Counted from the first letter of the stretch, positions 1 to 7,592 are shown. The stretch is DNA of 15,529 nucleotides from JADJNW01 sp964596135 (GCA_964596135.1 CAZQTF010000078.1:1-15529); one strand, 5' to 3'. Notes: a model not told the origin generated them from the letters alone. Program-made: numbers and translations.

Positions 1-84
1 AACAACAATTTACCTTTTCTTTCAATTACTCTCTTTTTTGTCCTGTACTTAGACCCATTTTTTAAAACAAAAAACTGGATTCTT

Positions 85-3000
85 ATGAAAAAACATCTTG
101 TGCTATTTTGCCTGTTGGCAATAGCATTCTTAAATATGCCTGATGCCAACGGTCAGGCTGTCGCTCCTGAAAAGGCGCTGCAAAACCTCAAATGGCGCCC
201 GGTCGGGCCGGCGAACATGGGGGGGCGGGTGACCGATATGGTGGGCATTCCGGGCGATCCAAGTACATTCTATGTAGCCGGCGCTGATGGCGGCGTCTTC
301 AAGACCACCAATGGGGGGGTTACGTTTGAAGCGCTTTTCACCGATCAGAAATCTTACAGCGTTGGCGCGCTGGCAATTGCCCCATCCGATCACAACATCG
401 TGTGGTTGGGCAGTGGCGAAGGGGATCCCCGTAATAGCGTCGGTTACGGGCACGGCGTTTATCGCACAACCAACGGCGGCAAAACCTGGAAACATCTCGG
501 GCTGGAGAAGACCGACCGCATCAAACGGATTGTGGTGCATCCCAATGACCCGGATGTCGCCTGCGTCTGTGCACTGGGGCGAGAATGGGGATCCAACGAA
601 GAGCGCGGCGTATTCAAAACGACCGATGGTGGTAAAACCTGGAAAAAAGTATTGTATCTGGACGAAAACACCGGCTGCTCGGACATTGCTATGGATTTAT
701 CGAATCCCCGCATTATGTACGCTGGCATGTGGACATTCCGGCGCAAGCCCTGGCGTTTTGATGATGGCGGCAAGAGCACCGCACTTTATCGTACGATGGA
801 CGGCGGCGAGACGTGGGAAAAGATTGGCAAAGGATTGCCCGAAGGTCCGATGGCGCGCATTGGGATTTCGATTGCACAAAGCCAGCCAAATACGGTGTAT
901 ATGATCACGGAGTATTCCAATACCAGTGGTACGCTTTTCCGTTCGGATGATCGCGGCGACAGTTGGCGTTTGGTTAACAAAGACCCGAATATCAATTTCC
1001 GACCGTTTTATTACAGCGATATTCGCGTGGATCCCAATAATCCTGAAGTAATTTACTCATTGTCGGGACGCTTACTGAAATCCATGGACGGTGGTAAAAC
1101 CTTTAAAACCATTGCGCAGGGCGTTCACGGCGATCACCAATCGTTCTGGATTGATCCAGAAAATTCTAACCGACTGCTCAGCGGTAGCGATGGTGGTTAT
1201 CAGGTATCGTACGATGCCGGTGAAACTTGGGACATCATCAACAACGTGGAATTGTCGCAATTCTATCAATTATGGGTGGATGACCAGCAACCCTACAAGA
1301 TCTACGGTGGCTTGCAGGATAACGGCACCTGGGTTGGAACGAGCAATTCGCTCCATAGTTCGGGGATCATGAAGCGGCATTGGCTGGCGCTTGCCGGCGG
1401 CGATGGTTACTACGCAGTACCGATTCCTGGCGAAGAAGACGAAATTTATGCCAATTTGCAGGGCGGCGTGATTTTTCACGTGGATACGCGTACCGGCAAT
1501 ACCCGCACTATTCATCCGTATCCGAACAAAACCGGCTCAGCGGGCGATGCCATCAAGGATCATAAATACCGCTTCAACTGGGACGCTCCGATTGTAGTGT
1601 CTCCGCACGATCCCAATACTGTTTATACCGGCGGCAATGTGATATTCAAATCCACCGATCGCGGTTATAGCTGGGAAGTGATCAGCCCGGATCTGACTAC
1701 CAACGATAAGAGCAAACAACAATCGTCGGGGGGTGAGATTTATCAAGACAATACGGCAGCAGAATTTCACTGCACCATCATGACCATTGAGGAATCCCCG
1801 ATTCAGACAGGTGTAATCTGGGCAGGAACCGACGACGGCAACGTTCAAATCACTCGCGATGGCGGCAAAAACTGGGCTAATGTGAAAGACAATATCAAAG
1901 GGCTGCCTGCCTTTGCCTGGATTCATAAAATCCATGCTTCTAATCACAATGCAGGTACTGCTTTTGTAGCCGTGGACAATCACCGCAGCGACGACTACCG
2001 CGCCCTGGCGTTTATGACCACCGATTATGGCAAAACCTGGACCAAGATCAGCGATGGGTTGCCGATGGATTGGGTATACACTGTGCGCCAGGATCCGAAA
2101 AATCCCAACCTGCTCTACGCCGGTATGGAGCATGGCATTTATGCCTCCTGGGATATGGGTAAAACCTGGACCCGCATCAACAACAACCTGCCGTCGGTAT
2201 CGGTGCGCGAATTGCGCGTGCAGGCGCGCGAGGGCGATCTGGTAGTGGCAACTCACGGGCGGGGCGTCTGGATTTTGGATGACATTCGGCCTCTACAGGA
2301 ATGGAATGGTGCTACTGGCAAAGACGTCGCATTGCTCGAACCGCGTCCAGCAATTCGCTGGCAATTGGCAACCCAGATGGAAAACCTGGGAGATCGCACC
2401 TACACTGCACCCAATCCCGATTACGGCGCTTATATTAACTTCTACCTCGCTCAGGATGCGAAAGAAAAAATTACCTTGCAAGTGCTTGATCCACAAGGAA
2501 ATAAAGTGCGGACATTAACCGATACAACCGCAAAAGCTGGATTTAACCGCATGGTGTGGGATTTGCGCGCTGATACGGGCGCCCGGGAGGAAGGTGGCGG
2601 TGGATCTTTCCGTAGAAATATGGGACCTTTGGTGGTGCCGGGCACCTACACGCTGGTGTTGTATGCGAATGGCAAAAAATTGGAAACGACAGTAGAAGTG
2701 AAAGCTGATCCGCGGATTGAAATGACTCAAAGCGATTACGAAGCCCAGTACAAAACCGTGATTTCCCTGCAGGCGTTGATGGCGCAAACGCAGGAAATGA
2801 TCCGCAGTACCGATAAAATTCTCGAACAACTGGACGATTTGAAGAAAAAGATCAAGGATGCGCCGGATAAAGCCAAATACGAATCAACTATTGCCAATAT
2901 TGACAAAGCAATGGAAGATGCTAAGGCGTTGAAGAATTTATTGCGTCGCCCGCCGCCTGCGATGAATTATCGCCAGCGACCGGAATTACTCGAAGAAATT

Positions 3001-3198
3001 CGCTCTCTGACGTTTGCCATTGCGGGCACAACTGCCAAACCTGCCACTCAGCAACTGGGGCGTGTAAACGAGTTGAAGGAGGAAACCACTGCCGCGCTGA
3101 GTTTACACGATGAATTGGTCACAAAGCAAATTGCGGTTATCAATAAGGAAGTTGAAAATCTGTCGCAAATTGTTGTGAAAACGTTGGGTAAGCCTTAA
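85..3198 (+). CDS. Secreted VPS10/sortilin-type Asp-box beta-propeller protein
   Basis: A 1037-residue exported protein. Residues 1-24 form a signal peptide (KK, hydrophobic core, then a polar ANGQA junction), so it acts in the periplasm or outside the cell. I count eleven BNR/Asp-box motifs of the form (S/T)xDxGxTW, at about residues 74, 128, 179, 237, 287, 333, 375, 523, 590, 645 and 688, typical of the sortilin/VPS10-like propellers often annotated as 'glycosyl hydrolase'. A conserved VATHGRGVWILDD segment (722-733) closes the propeller. A beta-sandwich-like region (about 790-875) and a charged helical, probably coiled-coil tail (about 880-1030) follow. No glycosidase active site or type IX sorting domain is evident, so enzymatic activity is unproven and a binding or scaffold role is as likely. 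The ATG at 85 is the only start that retains the signal peptide. It stands alone and ends at a strong hairpin shared with the convergent NDH-2 gene. Confidence 0.88.
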   Translation: MKKHLVLFCLLAIAFLNMPDANGQAVAPEKALQNLKWRPVGPANMGGRVTDMVGIPGDPSTFYVAGADGGVFKTTNGGVTFEALFTDQKSYSVGALAIAPSDHNIVWLGSGEGDPRNSVGYGHGVYRTTNGGKTWKHLGLEKTDRIKRIVVHPNDPDVACVCALGREWGSNEERGVFKTTDGGKTWKKVLYLDENTGCSDIAMDLSNPRIMYAGMWTFRRKPWRFDDGGKSTALYRTMDGGETWEKIGKGLPEGPMARIGISIAQSQPNTVYMITEYSNTSGTLFRSDDRGDSWRLVNKDPNINFRPFYYSDIRVDPNNPEVIYSLSGRLLKSMDGGKTFKTIAQGVHGDHQSFWIDPENSNRLLSGSDGGYQVSYDAGETWDIINNVELSQFYQLWVDDQQPYKIYGGLQDNGTWVGTSNSLHSSGIMKRHWLALAGGDGYYAVPIPGEEDEIYANLQGGVIFHVDTRTGNTRTIHPYPNKTGSAGDAIKDHKYRFNWDAPIVVSPHDPNTVYTGGNVIFKSTDRGYSWEVISPDLTTNDKSKQQSSGGEIYQDNTAAEFHCTIMTIEESPIQTGVIWAGTDDGNVQITRDGGKNWANVKDNIKGLPAFAWIHKIHASNHNAGTAFVAVDNHRSDDYRALAFMTTDYGKTWTKISDGLPMDWVYTVRQDPKNPNLLYAGMEHGIYASWDMGKTWTRINNNLPSVSVRELRVQAREGDLVVATHGRGVWILDDIRPLQEWNGATGKDVALLEPRPAIRWQLATQMENLGDRTYTAPNPDYGAYINFYLAQDAKEKITLQVLDPQGNKVRTLTDTTAKAGFNRMVWDLRADTGAREEGGGGSFRRNMGPLVVPGTYTLVLYANGKKLETTVEVKADPRIEMTQSDYEAQYKTVISLQALMAQTQEMIRSTDKILEQLDDLKKKIKDAPDKAKYESTIANIDKAMEDAKALKNLLRRPPPAMNYRQRPELLEEIRSLTFAIAGTTAKPATQQLGRVNELKEETTAALSLHDELVTKQIAVINKEVENLSQIVVKTLGKP

Positions 3199-3223
3199 AA
3201 GATTTTGAACACAGAAAACATAA

Positions 3224-3268
3224 GATGGGCAGGACGTTACCAATTGCGCACTGCCCGTCATTTTTTTT
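3224..3268 (+). terminator. Rho-independent terminator of the propeller gene
   Basis: A 9-bp stem, GATGGGCAG (3224-3232) with CTGCCCGTC (3251-3259), has one U-G wobble and an 18-nt loop. Eight T residues follow at 3261-3268. The stop codon of the convergent NDH-2 gene (TTA at 3267-3269) lies inside the T tract. In the minus direction the same hairpin is followed by a weaker T-containing stretch, so it may act on both transcripts. Confidence 0.8.
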
Positions 3269-4589
3269 AATGCTGAATTACTTCTTCCACAGCAGGTGTA
3301 TTTTCGCTCAGTACTTTTGGTACTTTGGGTCGAATGATCAGACGCAGCGACTGATCATAAGTGAAATAATTCCAGACCCAGTTGATAAAGACGAACAGCT
3401 TGTTTTTGATTCCCAACAGCGTAAAAAGGTGTACAAACATCCAGACAAACCACGCGAATGCACCCTGAAACCGCCAGTAAGGCAAATCAACTACCGCCAG
3501 GTGTCGCCCGATCGTTGCCATCGAGCCTTTATCCTGATACGAAAATACCCGCATCGGCTGCCCTTTTTGCTTCAATTTTAAATTTTTGACCAAACGCTTC
3601 GCCTGTTGAATAGCAACCTGCGCTACCTGCGGCTGCCCTTTGGGATATTTTTCTTCGGTCATAAAAGCTATATCGCCAATGGCAAAAATGTTGTCATAGC
3701 CTTCTACCTGATTGAAACGGTTGACTCTGAGACGATTACCCGGAGCGATGATCTCTTTAGGCAACCCTTCGATCTTGGAGCCGCGAATGCCAGCCGCCCA
3801 GATCACTTTGTTGGCGCGGAGTTTCGTGCCGTCGTTCATATGAATCCACTTGCCGTCAAAGTCGGTTACAAAAGTATTCAGCTTAATTTTTACATCCAGT
3901 TGTGACAGAAATTGGTGCGCCTTGGCAGAAGCCTGCTCCGACATCGTGCTCAGCACGCGCGGTGCGCCTTCGATCAGGTGAATGTCCACTTCGCTGACGT
4001 TCAGTTCCGGATAATCTTTTGGCAGGATGAATTTCTTCATTTCCGCCAGCGAGCCGGCAACTTCCACTCCAGTGGGACCCCCACCCACCACCACAATGTC
4101 CAGCAGTCCTTGTCTTTCTTCATAATCGGCGGTTGTAAGTGCTTTCTCGTAATCGTTCAGGATACGGTTGCGCAAATACAAGGCTTCTGCCACTGATTTC
4201 ATCGGGATCGCCCTGCCGGCAATCTGTTCATTGCCAAAGAAATTTGTTTCGGCGCCCATTGCCAGCACCAGAAAATCATATTGCAAGTCGCCAATATTGG
4301 TATAGATGGTATTCGTGGTGGGATCTACGGATTTTACTTCCGCCATGCGGATAAAAATGTTTGGCGAAAGCTGAAACAACTTGCGGAGCGGAAAAACAAT
4401 GGAACTTGGCTCCAACCCCGACATAGCCACCTGATAAAACAATGGCTGAAACTGGTGATAGTTGTTTTTATCAACCAAGACGATTTGATAATCTTTATGG
4501 GCAAGTTTGCGCGCAAGCGTTAAACCGGCGAAGCCCCCGCCAACAATGACGAGGCGTTTTTTTTCGGATGCGGGAATATTGATGGTCAT
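3267..4589 (-). CDS. ndh: Type II NADH:quinone oxidoreductase (NDH-2)
   Basis: A 440-residue flavoprotein that oxidises NADH and passes electrons to the membrane quinone without pumping protons. An N-terminal dinucleotide fold carries GGGFAGL (17-23) for FAD. A second Rossmann motif, VVGGGPTGVEVAGSLAE (167-183), binds NADH. IFAIGDIA (301-308) is the second FAD motif, and AQVAIQQA (323-330) matches the quinone-site region of the family. The aromatic, hydrophobic C-terminus (about 371-412, rich in F, W and V) would anchor it to the inner membrane. The frame is open upstream to an ATG at 4640, but I chose 4589. FAD-family proteins begin just before this glycine motif, the extra 17 residues look unstructured, and a -7 promoter element lies inside that extension. 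It lies 108 bp downstream of the deoxynucleoside kinase, so it may be read from its own promoter, from the folK operon, or both. Confidence 0.93.
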   Translation of the reverse strand: MTINIPASEKKRLVIVGGGFAGLTLARKLAHKDYQIVLVDKNNYHQFQPLFYQVAMSGLEPSSIVFPLRKLFQLSPNIFIRMAEVKSVDPTTNTIYTNIGDLQYDFLVLAMGAETNFFGNEQIAGRAIPMKSVAEALYLRNRILNDYEKALTTADYEERQGLLDIVVVGGGPTGVEVAGSLAEMKKFILPKDYPELNVSEVDIHLIEGAPRVLSTMSEQASAKAHQFLSQLDVKIKLNTFVTDFDGKWIHMNDGTKLRANKVIWAAGIRGSKIEGLPKEIIAPGNRLRVNRFNQVEGYDNIFAIGDIAFMTEEKYPKGQPQVAQVAIQQAKRLVKNLKLKQKGQPMRVFSYQDKGSMATIGRHLAVVDLPYWRFQGAFAWFVWMFVHLFTLLGIKNKLFVFINWVWNYFTYDQSLRLIIRPKVPKVLSENTPAVEEVIQH

Positions 4590-4612
4590 GGCAAAATAAA
4601 ATTTTGTCTTAG

Positions 4613-4620
4613 CAAAACTA
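4613..4620 (-). promoter_or_regulatory. Putative -7 element for ndh
   Basis: Read on the minus strand this is TAGTTTTG, an exact match to the Bacteroidota -7 consensus TAnnTTTG, about 24 bases before the ATG at 4589. No clear -33 TTTG is present at the expected 19-21 base spacing, so support is partial. Transcription would start near 4606, giving a short leader and excluding translation from the upstream ATG at 4640. Confidence 0.4.
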
Positions 4621-4697
4621 CTTACTAAAATACGTCGCATCCGACTGTAAAGTTCGCCGATGAGATTAAAAAAAATTAAAAAGGTGGAGTGATTGTC

Positions 4698-5345
4698 TTA
4701 TTGGATTTTAACTTGTTGAATACCAGGATTGTATTGCTGGCTCAGCGCGTCAATAAGTTGATGGTAATGCTTTTTATTTAATTGAAAATCAACATCTTCT
4801 ATTTCCAAAATTAAAATTGGCAATGCTTGTTCAGCTTTAAAAAATTCAAAGTACGTATTTTGAATCTGGGTCAGATATGCTGGTGAAATATCTTTTTCGA
4901 ATGCTCTGCCCCGTTTCTGGATATTTTGCAAGAGGTGCGGTACAGAGCGGTGGAGATACACCAGTAACTGAGGTTTGGGAAAAGGGGCGTTCAAGATGTG
5001 AAACAATTGCTGGAACAAGCGGTATTCTTCTTCACTTAGATTGTTTTTGGCGAAAAGCAGCGTTTTTAAAAAAAAATAATCCGAAATTATAAATTGCTCG
5101 AACAGTGTCTGTTGTATCAGTTCTTCTTGCAATTGCTTGTGGCGCTCGGTCATAAAAAACAACTCTACCGGAAAGGCGTAGCGCTCCGGGTTTTCATAAA
5201 AAAATGGTAGGAAAGGGTTTTCGGTAAAGCGTTCCAGCACCAGCCGGCCACCAAAGTCTTTGGCAATCATGTTGCAGAGGGTGGTCTTTCCTGCGCCGAT
5301 GTTGCCTTCTATCACAATGAAATTGTATGGAAATGGCGATGTCAC
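4698..5345 (-). CDS. Deoxynucleoside kinase (dNK/dGK/dCK family)
   Basis: A 215-residue cytoplasmic P-loop kinase that phosphorylates deoxynucleosides (probably purine ones) to 5'-monophosphates for dNTP salvage. The Walker A motif is GNIGAGKT (residues 14-21). Residues E38-RF and the block around ELFFMTERHKQ (61-71) match the substrate-binding region. ISDYFF (87-92) is where the family has its D/E-R-S-type motif. The basic KRGRAFE stretch (144-150) is the lid that closes over ATP phosphates. Length is typical of bacterial family members. The start codon is GTG (5345); the next methionine, M26, lies beyond the P-loop, so GTG is required. It begins only 16 bases after the folK stop, implying co-transcription and probably coupled translation. 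Nucleoside preference cannot be read from the sequence. Confidence 0.88.
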   Translation of the reverse strand: MTSPFPYNFIVIEGNIGAGKTTLCNMIAKDFGGRLVLERFTENPFLPFFYENPERYAFPVELFFMTERHKQLQEELIQQTLFEQFIISDYFFLKTLLFAKNNLSEEEYRLFQQLFHILNAPFPKPQLLVYLHRSVPHLLQNIQKRGRAFEKDISPAYLTQIQNTYFEFFKAEQALPILILEIEDVDFQLNKKHYHQLIDALSQQYNPGIQQVKIQ

Positions 5346-5361
5346 TTTCTATAAAAATATT

Positions 5362-5844
5362 TTACTCAGGTATAATTTTCACTAAAAGTTTGTCTTTTGA
5401 AAAAACAAGCAACTCACCCATTCGTTTTTGCAAAACAGGATGCACAAAATCCGGCGCGATTTCTGTCATCGGCGCCAGCACAAAATTCCGATCTTGCAGG
5501 AAAGGGTGGGGAATTGTCATCCTTTCCGTTTGAATGACCAGGTCATCGTAAAACAAAATGTCAATATCTATAAGCCTTTCCCTCCATTTTACCAGCCGTT
5601 TTCGCCCCATTTCTTGCTCAATTTGCAGAATTTTTTCCAAAACCAACTCTGGAGGCAGGTCGGTAACGATTTCCAGCACCTGATTCAGAAAGTCGGGTTG
5701 ATCTTCGATACCCCAGGCTTGCGTCTGGTAAATGCCGGATGCCTTTACGATGCGCCCAATTCGGACAGTAATATATTCGGCGGCACGACGCAGATTTTGT
5801 TTTCGGTCGCCCAGATTGCTACCTGTGCCCAGGAAAAGTCGCAT
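5362..5844 (-). CDS. folK: 2-amino-4-hydroxy-6-hydroxymethyldihydropteridine diphosphokinase
   Basis: FolK (HPPK) transfers pyrophosphate from ATP to 6-hydroxymethyl-7,8-dihydropterin, the step before dihydropteroate synthase in folate synthesis. The 160-residue product has the family hallmarks: GTGSNLGDR at the N-terminus (6-14), an RxxxxW-type block KWRERLIDIDILFYDD (86-101) with the two magnesium-binding aspartates in IDID, and IPHPFLQDRNFVLAPMTEIA (111-130), followed by a conserved HP. The frame extends upstream to an ATG at 5886, but I place the start at 5844 (MRLFLGTGSN) because HPPK proteins begin immediately before this strand. It heads a folK-kinase pair, a gene order I recall from Bacteroidota genomes, and is divergent from the tetR operon across a 147-bp spacer. 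No convincing TAnnTTTG element is seen before it; a near match, TATTTTTC, lies on the minus strand at about 5876-5883. Confidence 0.93.
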   Translation of the reverse strand: MRLFLGTGSNLGDRKQNLRRAAEYITVRIGRIVKASGIYQTQAWGIEDQPDFLNQVLEIVTDLPPELVLEKILQIEQEMGRKRLVKWRERLIDIDILFYDDLVIQTERMTIPHPFLQDRNFVLAPMTEIAPDFVHPVLQKRMGELLVFSKDKLLVKIIPE

Positions 5845-5927
5845 ATTGAAATTTTCAAGGTTTGAGATAAGGGCTGAAAAATACAACTATTTCAAACTTT
5901 TAGCACGGAGCTGCTGCATTTTGTCGA

Positions 5928-5947
5928 AAAACCGACCGGTCGGTTTT
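5928..5947. promoter_or_regulatory. Probable TetR operator (perfect 20-bp palindrome)
   Basis: AAAACCGACCGGTCGGTTTT is a perfect inverted repeat centred between 5937 and 5938, 45 bases before the tetR GTG. Size and symmetry fit the dyads bound by TetR-family dimers. Its right edge overlaps the position expected for the -33 element of the tetR promoter, so binding should repress the tetR-hydrolase operon. It also lies about 85 bases upstream of folK, so an effect on folK is possible but less certain. Confidence 0.72.
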
Positions 5948-5974
5948 AATTTTAAGCCAATTGGTTTATTTTTG
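5944..5974 (+). promoter_or_regulatory. Putative promoter of the tetR-hydrolase operon
   Basis: TATTTTTG at 5967-5974 matches the Bacteroidota -7 consensus TAnnTTTG. A TTTT at 5944-5947, a weak version of the -33 TTTG, lies 19 bases upstream. The predicted start near 5981 leaves a leader of about 11 bases before the GTG at 5992. Confidence 0.5.
5953..5968. promoter_or_regulatory. Second imperfect dyad within the tetR promoter
   Basis: TAAGCCAATTGGTTTA is a 16-bp inverted repeat with a single mismatched pair (5956/5965). It fills the spacer and touches the -7 element. It could be a second, weaker operator half of the same control region or simply chance in AT-rich DNA. Confidence 0.3.
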
Positions 5975-5991
5975 CAAAAAACATTGAATTC

Positions 5992-6603
5992 GTGCCACAG
6001 GAAACTTTGACCAAATCAGAACGCACCAGGCAATTTATAGTTGAACAGGCTGCCAACTTGTTTAATAAAAAAGGCTATGCCGGCACTTCGATGGACGATA
6101 TTTTGCAAGCCACGGGCTTGTCGAAAGGAGGCATTTATGGCAATTTCAAAAGCAAGGAGGACATTGCGCTGGCAGCCTTTGAACATGCGGTTGGTATGGT
6201 AGCGCAAGAGATCAAACAACGCACCAAAGCTCGGCAACATGTGCTCGATAAACTTAAAGCGGTGGTTGAATTTTATCAGGAACGAATGTTTAGCCCGCCG
6301 GTAGAAGGCGGGTGCCCTATTCAGAATACAGCGGTGGAAGCGGATGACAGCAATCCGGTGCTGCGCGAACGGGTAAAAAATGCCATCAACGATTGGGCGC
6401 AAAGCATCCAATTTGTGTTGCAACGAGGCGTAGAACGCGGCGAGGTACGTGCTGGTGCCGATTTAGAGGCTTTTACTGTGCAGTTTATTGCTACGTTGGA
6501 AGGAGCAATCCTCCTGTCGCGGCTTTATCAAAATATTGAATATTTTAATATCGTTAGCGATCAGCTTTTTCAAATGATTGAAGACCTTTATCCAAAACAA
6601 TAA
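5992..6603 (+). CDS. TetR/AcrR-family transcriptional regulator
   Basis: A 203-residue DNA-binding repressor. The N-terminal helix-turn-helix is complete: RTRQFIVEQAANLFNKKGYAGTSMDDILQA, then TGLSKGGIYGNFKSKEDIA (41-59), which holds the recognition helix. The C-terminal ligand domain contains GGCPIQNTAVEADDSNP (106-122), resembling the GC-containing segment of NemR-like regulators in which a cysteine senses electrophiles; the cysteine here is C108. Translation starts at GTG (5992) with no Shine-Dalgarno motif; a later TTG or internal start would cut into the residues preceding the HTH. It lies 11 bases from the downstream hydrolase gene, so the two form an operon, and a perfect palindrome over its promoter suggests autorepression. 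The natural ligand is unknown. Confidence 0.92.
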   Translation: MPQETLTKSERTRQFIVEQAANLFNKKGYAGTSMDDILQATGLSKGGIYGNFKSKEDIALAAFEHAVGMVAQEIKQRTKARQHVLDKLKAVVEFYQERMFSPPVEGGCPIQNTAVEADDSNPVLRERVKNAINDWAQSIQFVLQRGVERGEVRAGADLEAFTVQFIATLEGAILLSRLYQNIEYFNIVSDQLFQMIEDLYPKQ

Positions 6604-6614
6604 TCACCCGCATC

Positions 6615-7535
6615 ATGAATCTAATGCCTGTCGCCGATAGAATTGAATACCTGCAAAGTAATCATGTGGATCCTATCCAAGAGCAACCCGTTGTCAATCC
6701 GCCTATTCTAAAATTAGTACAATTTGGTTTCAGAGTTGCTGGACCTCTCTTCCCAAGATATGCAGCACAGATGGCTTACCAGCTTTTTTCTACACCTCGC
6801 ATCCGCGCCAGGCACAAAACCTCCGACGAGATATTGGAATCGGCACGGGTGTTTGAATTTTTGTACGGCAAGCAATTGCTCAAAGGCTATGAATGGGGCA
6901 GGGGAGAGCAAGCTATTTTGCTGGTGCACGGCTGGGAGTCGCGCGGTACGGCGCTACGCACCTTTGTGCCGGCGTTGGTGAAGCGAGGCTACCGCGTGGT
7001 GGCTTTTGACGGACCGGCGCATGGCAATTCGGGTGGAAAACGTACCAACCTGATCCATTTTGCAGGGGCAGTGCGGGCTGCGCTCAGGCAGGCAGGCCAT
7101 GTGCATGGCATTATTACCCACTCCTTTGGTGGCGCTTCAACGGTGTATGCATTGGCAAACGCAAAAGAGCCAATCGAAATTAAAAAATTGGTGCTGATCG
7201 CAGTGCCGAATAGTATGCATAAAGTCCTGCACGAAACGATTAAAACACTGAAACTACCCAAATCCGTTGCCGGAAAATTTTTCCGTCTTATTGAAAAACG
7301 TTTGCAAATGCCGGTGCATGAAGCCGATCTGGATCGCGCTTACCCTAAAATTAATGTCCGGGAAACTTTGATTGTACATGATCGCTACGATCCGGTGGTT
7401 CCTTTTGCAGCAGCGGAAGCCATTCACAAAAGCTGGAGAAACGCTACGCTATTGGTGTTGGATGGCTACGGGCATTATCGGTTGATGAAAAATCCTGATT
7501 TGATCGAGCGGGTCGCTGTATTTATTGATGCGTGA
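6615..7535 (+). CDS. Alpha/beta hydrolase, co-transcribed with tetR
   Basis: A 306-residue serine hydrolase of unknown substrate. The core fold begins near residue 98. HGWESRG (105-111) holds the oxyanion loop, DGPAHGNSGG (132-141) is the usual post-strand motif, and THSFGG (168-173) is the nucleophile elbow with S170, having Thr where many relatives have Gly. HDRYDPVVP (255-263) supplies the likely acid D259, and GYGHYRL (284-290) the histidine H287, so the triad is complete. An unusual N-terminal stretch of about 95 residues, helical and containing a hydrophobic patch (about 31-60), precedes the core. There is no signal peptide, so it is probably cytoplasmic or loosely membrane-associated. 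The ATG at 6615 lies 11 bases after the tetR stop; an in-frame ATG at 6624 is an alternative. Its link to the regulator suggests that TetR senses the hydrolase's substrate or a related stress compound. Confidence 0.87.
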   Translation: MNLMPVADRIEYLQSNHVDPIQEQPVVNPPILKLVQFGFRVAGPLFPRYAAQMAYQLFSTPRIRARHKTSDEILESARVFEFLYGKQLLKGYEWGRGEQAILLVHGWESRGTALRTFVPALVKRGYRVVAFDGPAHGNSGGKRTNLIHFAGAVRAALRQAGHVHGIITHSFGGASTVYALANAKEPIEIKKLVLIAVPNSMHKVLHETIKTLKLPKSVAGKFFRLIEKRLQMPVHEADLDRAYPKINVRETLIVHDRYDPVVPFAAAEAIHKSWRNATLLVLDGYGHYRLMKNPDLIERVAVFIDA

Positions 7536-7559
7536 AAAACTGTGCTGGTTTTTATAAAT

Positions 7560-7592
7560 TTCCTGGCTTGTTTTTTATAGGAAAGCCAGGAA
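7560..7592. terminator. Hairpin after the hydrolase gene, possible terminator
   Basis: A perfect 10-bp stem, TTCCTGGCTT (7560-7569) with AAGCCAGGAA (7583-7592), encloses a 13-base T-rich loop 25 bases after the hydrolase stop. No T tract follows on the plus strand, so it is not a classical intrinsic terminator. It may protect the 3' end or act with a termination factor. The gap 7536-7749 contains only this hairpin and the -7 element below. Confidence 0.45.

Noticed and set aside
287..904. A 205-residue plus-strand reading frame overlapping the propeller gene
   Set aside because: It lies wholly inside the propeller coding sequence in another frame, has no recognisable domain, and its residue pattern is that of a shadow of the Asp-box coding repeats.
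478..2175. Recurrent GG(C/T)AAAACCTGG words in the propeller gene as possible regulatory or mobile repeats
   Set aside because: Each occurrence is in frame and encodes the GKTW part of an Asp box, so protein constraint and codon choice explain it.
1537..2256. A 239-residue minus-strand frame antisense to the propeller gene
   Set aside because: Long, but it has no family motif, is rich in I, H and A as expected of antisense shadow translation, and conflicts with a clear gene.
3225..3581. A plus-strand frame starting inside the terminator, antisense to ndh
   Set aside because: It begins within the hairpin stem and runs antisense to the conserved NDH-2 C-terminus; no domain is visible.
7560..7592. 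The hairpin as an insertion-sequence end or attachment site
   Set aside because: No transposase or integrase remnant and no matching repeat elsewhere in the window; a 3'-end hairpin of the hydrolase mRNA is simpler.
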